Part shown: piece after piece, positions 1-5,054 of the stretch | How positions within the stretch are numbered: the stretch's first letter is position 1 | Layout of the letters: every line of letters begins with the position of its first letter | The notes under the pieces: generated by a model | Seen by the model: the letters and a program-made list of their open reading frames with translations, nothing else | What the model was told of the DNA's origin: nothing | Databases searched by the model: none | NCBI GenBank assembly: GCA_964617665.1 | Contig: CAZUAH010000822.1 | Location: 1 to 5,054, forward strand | Length of the DNA: 5,054 bases | From: JADHUC01 sp964617665 | GTDB lineage: Bacteria; Planctomycetota; Planctomycetia; Pirellulales; Pirellulaceae | Direction: 5' to 3' | Translations under genes and position numbers: made by a program

Positions 1-2
1 GC

Positions 3-779
3 GGCAACCCGGCCCAGACTCCGTTCGTCATCGAGGGCGTCGTAGCCCAAGGCATCACCGAACAGCGGCAACGCCGTCGTCGCGACTTGCTTCATCAGTT
101 GAATACACTGAAGAAGACCATGCCCGACAACGCACAGTTGTCGTTGACCGAGAAGTGTGAGAACGATGCCTATGACTTGATCTTGGGCGACGCCGGCAAG
201 GTGTTCGATCTGACGCAGGAGAGTGACGAGTTGCGCGATCGCTACGGACGCACGACTTTCGGCCAATCCTGTTTGCTGGCCCGGCGGTTGGTGGAACGCG
301 GAGTCGTCTACACGACCATCAACTACAGAGGCTGGGATACACACAAGCAGAATTTCCAGACCTTGCGGCGGAAATTGCCGGAACTGGACAACGGTCTGGC
401 AACCCTGCTGCAGGATCTTTCGGATCATGGCCTGCTGGAAGACACGATCGTTTGGTGCTGCGGCGAGTTTGGCAGAACGCCGAAGATCCAATGGAACCCG
501 CCGTGGAGCGGCGGACGCGGCCATTATGGCAACGTGTTCTCGGTGCTGCTCGCTGGCGGCGGATTCAAGGGCGGCCAAGTAGTCGGCTCTTCGGACGCCA
601 AGGGAGAAGAGGTCAAGGATCGCCCTGTCTATCCGGTCGATCTGTTGGCCAGTATGTACGAATTGCTCGGCATCGATCCGAATGGAAAGCTGCCGCATCC
701 GGACGGCTTGGATATCCGCGTTACTGCCACCGAGGCGGACGGTGCGAAGATGGGCGGTCGCCTGACGGAAATGATGTGA
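3..779 (+). CDS. DUF1501 family protein, C-terminal part (5' end outside window)
   Basis: This is the last 258 codons of a DUF1501 protein; the frame is open from base 3, so the TTG at 87 is internal and not the start. Family proteins are usually over 400 residues, often start with a Tat signal, and are structurally related to the alkaline phosphatase/sulfatase superfamily. Visible signatures, in order, are FDLTQESDELRDRYGRTTFG, then FGQSCLLARRLVERGV, GWDTHKQNF (bases 330-356), GEFGRTPK (462-485), GGRGHYGNVFSVLLAGGGFK and DRPVYPVDLLASMYELLGID. The end, PHPDGLDIRVT followed by a short tail, is the normal C-terminus, so the gene is complete on this side. In Planctomycetota it is commonly found beside DUF1549/DUF1553 (often cytochrome-fused) genes and PPC proteins, and a PPC protein does follow here. 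The family's reaction is not established; a hydrolase role is inference from the fold. One oddity is GRGHY where I recall GRDH as the common form. Confidence 0.95.
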   Translation, partial: GNPAQTPFVIEGVVAQGITEQRQRRRRDLLHQLNTLKKTMPDNAQLSLTEKCENDAYDLILGDAGKVFDLTQESDELRDRYGRTTFGQSCLLARRLVERGVVYTTINYRGWDTHKQNFQTLRRKLPELDNGLATLLQDLSDHGLLEDTIVWCCGEFGRTPKIQWNPPWSGGRGHYGNVFSVLLAGGGFKGGQVVGSSDAKGEEVKDRPVYPVDLLASMYELLGIDPNGKLPHPDGLDIRVTATEADGAKMGGRLTEMM

Positions 780-821
780 GGATTCGGGATACGGGTTGCA
801 GGATACGAGATGCTGATTGCT
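780..821 (+). repeat. degenerate 7-bp tandem repeat, consensus GGATACG
   Basis: Directly after the DUF1501 stop the sequence falls into seven-base units. They are GGATTCG at 780-786, GGATACG at 787-793, a diverged GGTTGCA at 794-800, an exact GGATACG at 801-807 and AGATGCT at 808-814. The last unit, GATTGCT at 815-821, is barely recognisable. Two exact copies and one copy with a single mismatch make the first four units convincing; the rest may be decay or chance. It lies wholly between genes. The strand is arbitrary. Confidence 0.6.
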
Positions 822-854
822 AAAAGCTGTTAACCATTGGCGGCGCGGCCGCAT

Positions 855-858
855 GGAG
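855..858 (+). promoter_or_regulatory. ribosome binding site GGAG for the PPC protein
   Basis: GGAG lies five bases before the ATG at 864. It decides the start: the frame is open further upstream to a TTG at 837, but the ATG at 864 has this site and begins a good signal peptide. The rest of the spacer (822-854) shows no clear promoter or terminator; GTTAAC at 829-834 is only a six-base palindrome. Confidence 0.75.
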
Positions 859-863
859 CATTG

Positions 864-3128
864 ATGAATCGGTTCCGATGGCACATCGTTCTTTGGTTGG
901 GGGCATTTTTTGCGGTCACGCCAGGCGCCTTTGCGCAGCGATCCAATTCGCGCGTTCCGCGTATCGGTTACGTCTATCCGGCCGGTGGCCAGCAAGGTGC
1001 CACATTTCAAGTGACCGTTGGCGGACAGTATCTCCAAGGCGCTTCCGGGGCTTTGGTTTCCGGTGATGGCATACAGGCCAAACTCGCCGACCTGACGCCA
1101 CGTTTGACGTCGAAAGAGTTAAACGCTCTGCGGGCGAGAATGCAAACGCTGCAAAAGCAAAAGAAGAAGGATCAAGCCGTCTTTCGAGAGATCGCGGAAA
1201 TCAAGAAGAAGCTCGCCAACACTGTCAGAAAGCCAGCGACTCCCGCGATTGGCGAAACCGTCACGGTTGAAATCACGGCGGCATCGGATGCTCAGCCAGG
1301 CGAACGAGAGCTGCGACTGGCCACCTCGACCGGTTTGACCAATCCGCTGGTGTTTTGTGTCGGTCAACTGCCGGAGTTCTCTGAAACAGCCGCGAAGACG
1401 GCCGACGATTCAAGACCCGCTGCTTCCAGGTATGGGCAACGCTCCAGAGGTGGCCAAGCCGAGGCAGAGCTGACGATCACCATGCCGGCCACAGTCAATG
1501 GACAGATCACACCCGGCGACGTGGACCGCTATTGCTTCTCGGCTCGCAAGGGCCAGCAACTTGTCGCCGTGGTCAGTGCGCGCACGCTAATACCGTATCT
1601 TGCCGATGCCGTGCCCGGATGGTTTCAAGCCACCTTGGCGCTATACGACGCCCAGGGCAAGGAAGTGGCGTATGCCGACGATTTTCGCTTCAAACCCGAT
1701 CCGGTCTTGCACTGCAAGATCCCTGAAGACGGCGAGTACGTTTTGGAGATCAAAGATGCCATTTACCGCGGACGCGAGGACTTCGTCTATCGCGTCACCG
1801 TTGGCGAACTGCCCTATGTGACCGACGTCTTCCCCCTGGGCGGTCCGGTCGGCAAGGATACCACTGTCGAATTGCATGGCTGGAACTTGCCGGTGACCAA
1901 CCTTGCGATGAACGGCAAGGACCGAGATCCTGGCGTCTATCCGCTGTCCGTACGCGAGGATCAATGGGTCTCCAATAGCGTGCCGTTTGCCGTGGATACG
2001 CTGCCCGAATGCGTGGAACAGGAGCCGAACAACACGACCGAAAAGGGGCAATCCGTCTCGCTGCCGATCATCGTCAACGGCCGCATCGATGCACCCGGCG
2101 ATCGAGACGTGTTCCGCATCGAAGGCAAAGCGGGCCAAGAGATCGTGGCAGAAGTCTATGCCCGCCGACTCGATTCGCCGTTGGATTCTCTGCTGAAATT
2201 GACGGACGCCTCCGGCAAGCAGTTGGCGCTGAACGACGATCACGAGGACAAAGGATCAGGCTTGAACACGCATCATGCCGATTCCTGGATCTCTTGCACA
2301 TTGCCCGCCGACGGCGTCTACTCCCTCACTCTGGACGACGCCCAGCAAGCCGGCGGTTCAGAGTATGCCTATCGTTTGCGGATCAGCCCGCCTCGCCCTG
2401 ATTTCGCTTTGCGGATCGTGCCTTCCAGCGTCAGCGCGCGGAACAGCGCAACGGTTCCCGTCACTGTGTATGCCGTGCGCAGGGACGGCTTCTCGGACGA
2501 GATCACGCTGGAATTGAAAGACGCGCCAGAAGGATTCCGGCTTGGCAGTGGCAAGGTGCCCGCCGGGGAGGAGAAAACAAGCGTCACGCTGACCGTCGCA
2601 CCGGCTCAGGAGCCCGTCACACTGCACCTGGAAGGCCACGCCACAATCAATGGGCAAAGAGTTTCCCGTCGCGCCGTCCCGGCGGAAGACTTGATGCAGG
2701 CCTTCGCGTACCGACACCTCGTGCCCGCGCAGGGTTTCAGGGTAGCCGTCTCTGGACGCGTTCCGTCCAGGCGTCCCTCGAACGCTGGCTCGAAGTTCGC
2801 CGGCAAAGTCACGCTGAAGGCCGTCAACAAGCTACCGGTGCGAATCCCGGCGGGAGGGTCTGTCAACGTCAAACTGGAGTCCTCGAGACCCATGTACCTT
2901 GGAAACGTCAAGCTGCAATTGAAGAACCCGCCGGATGGCATCGATATCCAGCAAGGCTCACCATCGCGTGGAAGCCTTAAATTCGTGCTCCAAAGTGACG
3001 CCGCGAAGGTCGAGCCCGGCCAACGAGGCAAACTGTTGCTGAATGCAACTTCTAAGAATAAGTCAAGACAACTCCGCGACGCATTAGTTTCCTTGCCGGC
3101 GATCTCGTTCATCATCGTCGAACCATGA
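864..3128 (+). CDS. secreted protein with two PPC domains and IPT/TIG-like segments
   Basis: A 754-residue exported protein. Residues 1-24 form a Sec signal peptide: basic start MNRFRWH, a hydrophobic core, and likely cleavage after AFA (22-24). Next comes a TIG-like strand region (about 33-75; YPAGGQQGATFQVTVGGQYL) interrupted by a Lys/Gln/Glu-rich helical stretch (about 83-121). A first PPC-like beta-sandwich follows at about 202-315 (GDVDRYCFSARKGQ and DGEYVLEIKDA), then a second TIG-like segment at about 316-380 (VFPLGGPVGKDTTVELHGWN). The second, more typical PPC domain spans about 382-510 (EQEPNNTTEKGQ, APGDRDVFRIEGKAGQ, LPADGVYSLTLDD). The remainder looks like further beta-sandwich repeats. 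No catalytic motif is seen. PPC domains are known as non-catalytic modules of secreted proteins, and this architecture is common in Planctomycetota beside DUF1501 genes. A binding or scaffolding role in the envelope is inference. The TTG at 837 is rejected as start. Confidence 0.93.
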   Translation: MNRFRWHIVLWLGAFFAVTPGAFAQRSNSRVPRIGYVYPAGGQQGATFQVTVGGQYLQGASGALVSGDGIQAKLADLTPRLTSKELNALRARMQTLQKQKKKDQAVFREIAEIKKKLANTVRKPATPAIGETVTVEITAASDAQPGERELRLATSTGLTNPLVFCVGQLPEFSETAAKTADDSRPAASRYGQRSRGGQAEAELTITMPATVNGQITPGDVDRYCFSARKGQQLVAVVSARTLIPYLADAVPGWFQATLALYDAQGKEVAYADDFRFKPDPVLHCKIPEDGEYVLEIKDAIYRGREDFVYRVTVGELPYVTDVFPLGGPVGKDTTVELHGWNLPVTNLAMNGKDRDPGVYPLSVREDQWVSNSVPFAVDTLPECVEQEPNNTTEKGQSVSLPIIVNGRIDAPGDRDVFRIEGKAGQEIVAEVYARRLDSPLDSLLKLTDASGKQLALNDDHEDKGSGLNTHHADSWISCTLPADGVYSLTLDDAQQAGGSEYAYRLRISPPRPDFALRIVPSSVSARNSATVPVTVYAVRRDGFSDEITLELKDAPEGFRLGSGKVPAGEEKTSVTLTVAPAQEPVTLHLEGHATINGQRVSRRAVPAEDLMQAFAYRHLVPAQGFRVAVSGRVPSRRPSNAGSKFAGKVTLKAVNKLPVRIPAGGSVNVKLESSRPMYLGNVKLQLKNPPDGIDIQQGSPSRGSLKFVLQSDAAKVEPGQRGKLLLNATSKNKSRQLRDALVSLPAISFIIVEP

Positions 3129-3153
3129 CGGATGCAATACCTGGTGTCGTAAG

Positions 3154-4140
3154 ATGGCCATGAATGCAGACGTGTCTCAGTTCCTGAAGGATCTGTTCGA
3201 TTCAAGTGAACTGAATTGCCTGCCGCCCGAGTATGGCGGTCATCGCCTCTTCAGAGAACCGGTCATTGGCGTATCCGCCGGGAACGATCCAATCTTCGCG
3301 AAATTCAAGGAAGTCGTCACTCCAACTCACCTGACCCCGGCGGAGATGTGGTCGAAGAGCGCAAGCTCCAAACGCCGTGGTCAAGACGATCTGCCAATTG
3401 GCAGCCCACAACCAGACGCTGGGACGTGGACCGATCTCGAAGAACTGGCTGCCAGGCTAAAGGTGCTATCGATCGTCTTTCCCTATACGCAAAGCATCCT
3501 GGACGACGGCAGCAAATCTACAGAACGTACCCCTCTTACCGGTCTCGCTCTCAATCGCGCCCACGTTCTTCACACGGAAGTGTACAAGAAAATGGCACAG
3601 TTCTTTATCGATAACGGATATCGAGTCATGGCTCCTCAAAAGAGCCGGTTTCACTCGATCTTACTCACGTTTTCAAAGCCGCATATTGTATCCGTCTGGT
3701 CGGAACGCCACTACGCATTCGCTGCAGGACTTGGGAGCTTCGGCTTGGCCGAGCATCTGATAACGGAACACGGCTGCAATGTTAGGCTGGCCTCTTTCAT
3801 CACCGATGCGCCGCTTGAAGTTACACCTCGCACAAGTGATGATCCTTTTGCGAACTGTCTGCATTTCGCAAAAGGCGGATGTGGCAAATGTGCTGCCAGA
3901 TGCCCCGGGCGAGCATTGACAAAGGACTCGCACGGCAAAGTCTTGTGCGAGTTCACTCGGCGAAAGGTGTCGGCCACGATACGCGAGGAACTAACGCCAT
4001 TTCTCAAACCCGTAAACCGGCACGTTTGGTATTTCAACATGAAAGACTACGCAATCGGATGCGGGATCTGCCAATTCGATGTCCCTTGTATGGACAAGAA
4101 TCCAATGGCCGATAGGGAACAAGGTCCATCCGACGATTGA
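3154..4140 (+). CDS. QueG-like protein with two predicted [4Fe-4S] clusters
   Basis: A 328-residue protein without signal peptide or membrane segment, so probably cytoplasmic. Residues 183-197 (SERHYAFAAGLGSFG) followed by LITEHGCNVRLASFITDAPL match the conserved core of a QueG-related family that genomes often label epoxyqueuosine reductase. The C-terminal part carries eight cysteines suited to two [4Fe-4S] clusters: C235, C243, C246 and C250 (C-x7-C-x2-C-x3-CP), then C265, C303, C306 and C312 (the last three in CGICQFDVPC). True QueG has a conserved DTxP-type segment with a catalytic aspartate before its AGLGWIGK motif. Here that place reads VSVWSERHYAFAAGLG, so queuosine synthesis is unlikely and the substrate is unknown. 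QueG and reductive dehalogenases use cobalamin; whether this protein does cannot be seen. The start may be 3154 or the second ATG at 3160; neither has a good ribosome binding site. It lies 25 bases after the PPC gene and 39 bases before the reading frame taken for the cytochrome. Confidence 0.9.
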   Translation: MAMNADVSQFLKDLFDSSELNCLPPEYGGHRLFREPVIGVSAGNDPIFAKFKEVVTPTHLTPAEMWSKSASSKRRGQDDLPIGSPQPDAGTWTDLEELAARLKVLSIVFPYTQSILDDGSKSTERTPLTGLALNRAHVLHTEVYKKMAQFFIDNGYRVMAPQKSRFHSILLTFSKPHIVSVWSERHYAFAAGLGSFGLAEHLITEHGCNVRLASFITDAPLEVTPRTSDDPFANCLHFAKGGCGKCAARCPGRALTKDSHGKVLCEFTRRKVSATIREELTPFLKPVNRHVWYFNMKDYAIGCGICQFDVPCMDKNPMADREQGPSDD

Positions 4141-4179
4141 GAGATTGGATCTCGAAATCCGATCGGGCTGATTGCGCTC

Positions 4180-4902
4180 GTGAGCCTGTGGGCCGTTTGG
4201 CAGGCCGGCCCTTGGGCCCGTACGGAGGCCGGTGCGAAGACCGGTACCGAGGTCGACTCGGAGATCTGCGCAGACCGGGGACTCAAGTTCTCCCATCGGG
4301 AGCATTTTAAGAAGCAGAAAATGGGATGCACGGACTGTCATGGGATGGGGCCTGCCGAACGCAGCATGCCCAACCACCAACTCTGTTCCGTTTGCCACGA
4401 GATAGACGAGGATGCCGAAGACGCTCTTGAGTGTTCCTATTGTCACACACGCGCGGACAACACGGTCGATGACCTTCCCAAGCTGTTCGCGGACGAAGTA
4501 AAGTTCGCTCACGAAACGCATCGCGAAAAGAAGTGCTCCGACTGTCACCGGGACGCTGAAGCGCTCAAGGAGCGTATGCCCGACGACCCGAGCAAGCCCC
4601 AATGGCAGACACCTCAGACGCCCACTTGTCAGCTTTGTCATCCAGACCCTGACACGGCCCGGTTCACTGCCGATCCGGCCATGCCACGGTGTGTCCAATG
4701 CCACCAGAGCATGGACGAATCCCGCAGTGAGTGCACCATCTGTCACGACAGAATCACCAAAAGGATAGTTCCCACCCACCGCGCCGGAGTCCGCATTTTC
4801 CACGACGATCCCAAGCGATGGAAAACGGATTACGCCGAGGCCTACCGGAGAGATCCGGTATTTTGCGCCTACTGCCACGACGACGGAGAATTCGATCCCT
4901 GA
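4180..4902 (+). CDS. exported octaheme c-type cytochrome (cytochrome c3/c7-like)
   Basis: Eight CXXCH haem-attachment motifs occur in 240 residues: CTDCH 50-54, CSVCH 69-73, CSYCH 85-89, CSDCH 119-123, CQLCH 150-154, CVQCH 171-175, CTICH 185-189 and CAYCH 229-233. Extra histidines in KFSHREHF (36-43) and KFAHETH (108-114) precede CXXCH motifs as in c3/c7 cytochromes and suggest bis-histidine, low-potential haems. The two F-x-H-x-x-H blocks, each followed by three CXXCH motifs, show an internal duplication; the last two haems may be a shortened third unit. Haem is attached outside the cytoplasmic membrane, so export is needed. The GTG at 4180 is the first standard start in frame, but it cuts into a hydrophobic segment that begins upstream (GLIALVSLWAVWQAG from 4165), and the frame is open back to the TGA at 4138. 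The real start may be a rare codon such as ATT 4144 or CTG 4168. AGA at residues 17-19 is a possible signal cleavage site. Role: periplasmic electron transfer; partner unknown. Confidence 0.93.
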   Translation: MSLWAVWQAGPWARTEAGAKTGTEVDSEICADRGLKFSHREHFKKQKMGCTDCHGMGPAERSMPNHQLCSVCHEIDEDAEDALECSYCHTRADNTVDDLPKLFADEVKFAHETHREKKCSDCHRDAEALKERMPDDPSKPQWQTPQTPTCQLCHPDPDTARFTADPAMPRCVQCHQSMDESRSECTICHDRITKRIVPTHRAGVRIFHDDPKRWKTDYAEAYRRDPVFCAYCHDDGEFDP

Positions 4903-4957
4903 TGGAGGAAAGGGCAGGGATAGGCCGACGCCAATGTTGTGGGGCGGTCTCATAAAC

Positions 4958-4974
4958 CTCTCCGTCGAGGAGAG
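4958..4974 (+). promoter_or_regulatory. ribosome binding site inside a small hairpin, before the Tat gene
   Basis: GAGGAG at 4967-4972 lies six bases before the ATG at 4979 and is a strong ribosome binding site that fixes this start. CTCTCC at 4958-4963 is perfectly complementary to GGAGAG at 4969-4974 with a five-base loop GTCGA, so a folded mRNA would cover most of the site. The binding site is well supported; a regulatory role of the hairpin is inference. Confidence 0.6.
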
Positions 4975-4978
4975 CCTG

Positions 4979-5054
4979 ATGAACGGGTCGAATGAGAGAA
5001 TTCCGCGGCGACGGTTGCTGAAAGATGTCGCCGCGTTGGCGACTGCCGGTGTGT
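4979..5054 (+). CDS. N-terminus of a Tat-exported protein (3' end outside window)
   Basis: Only the first 25 codons are visible. They read as a twin-arginine signal: a polar start MNGSNERIP, then RRRLLK at residues 10-15 matching the RRxFLK-type Tat consensus with Leu for Phe, then the beginning of a weakly hydrophobic core DVAALATAGV. The start is supported by GAGGAG six bases upstream. Tat substrates are usually folded in the cytoplasm, often around a cofactor (Fe-S, molybdopterin, flavin, copper). Directly after a multiheme cytochrome, a periplasmic redox enzyme or Fe-S subunit is a reasonable inference. Planctomycetota also carry many Tat signals on DUF1501 and Gfo/Idh/MocA-type proteins, so the product cannot be named from this fragment. 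Confidence 0.8.
   Translation, partial: MNGSNERIPRRRLLKDVAALATAGV

Noticed and set aside
796..826. Possible promoter with TTGCAG as -35 and TAAAAG as -10
   Set aside because: Both boxes are poor, the spacing is about 19 bases, and the -35 part lies in the heptamer repeat.
819..827. GCT-AAA-AGC mini-hairpin as a terminator after the DUF1501 gene
   Set aside because: A three-pair stem without a T-tract is too weak to be a terminator.
837..863. TTG start extending the PPC protein by nine residues
   Set aside because: The extension would put MAARPHGAL before a clean signal peptide and has no ribosome binding site, whereas ATG 864 has GGAG five bases upstream.
1641..2243. 200-codon open frame on the minus strand inside the PPC gene
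   Set aside because: It is antisense to a well-supported PPC region, with no recognisable domain in its translation.
2606..3205. 199-codon open frame on the minus strand over the end of the PPC gene
   Set aside because: It runs opposite the conserved C-terminal part of the PPC protein and across the start of the next gene, with no domain signature.
3991..4953. 320-codon open frame on the minus strand across the end of the Fe-S gene and the whole cytochrome gene
   Set aside because: It is the mirror of a region where the plus strand has unmistakable Fe-S and CXXCH motifs. Its product shows no recognisable domain and is Val/Gly/Arg-rich, as antisense readings of such genes often are.
4902..4955. 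17-residue ORF starting in a TGATG overlap with the cytochrome stop
   Set aside because: It is very short, lacks a well-spaced ribosome binding site and resembles nothing known. A leader-peptide role for the Tat gene cannot be excluded but has no support.

Overview
The window looks like a piece of a Planctomycetota chromosome or metagenome-assembled genome. The main evidence is the first two genes. One is the C-terminal part of a DUF1501 protein. The other is a secreted protein with two pre-peptidase C-terminal (PPC) domains and IPT/TIG-like segments. This pairing is highly typical of Planctomycetota. All five genes I support lie on the + strand with short gaps (84, 25, 39 and 76 bases), so they could form one transcript. 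No rRNA, tRNA, CRISPR array, transposase or convincing terminator is visible.

Region by region: bases 3-779 hold the end of the DUF1501 gene, whose start is outside the window. Bases 780-863 are a spacer with a degenerate heptamer repeat and a clear ribosome binding site. Bases 864-3128 encode the exported PPC protein. Bases 3154-4140 encode a cytoplasmic protein with two predicted [4Fe-4S] clusters, distantly related to epoxyqueuosine reductase (QueG) but apparently not QueG itself. Bases 4180-4902 encode an exported octaheme c-type cytochrome with eight CXXCH motifs and a visible internal duplication; its true start is unclear. Bases 4979-5054 are the first 25 codons of a protein with a twin-arginine (Tat) signal, cut by the window edge.

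Functionally the window splits in two. The left half is the common planctomycete DUF1501 plus PPC module, probably acting in the cell envelope or periplasm, with no known biochemical role that I can prove. The right half is a small redox group: an Fe-S protein, a multiheme cytochrome and a Tat-exported protein that is probably folded with a cofactor before export. That the right half is one electron-transfer system is inference from gene order. The points most worth a second look are the start of the cytochrome gene (open in frame back to the TGA of the Fe-S gene), the QueG-like protein lacking the QueG active-site signature, and a small hairpin that would cover the ribosome binding site of the Tat gene.
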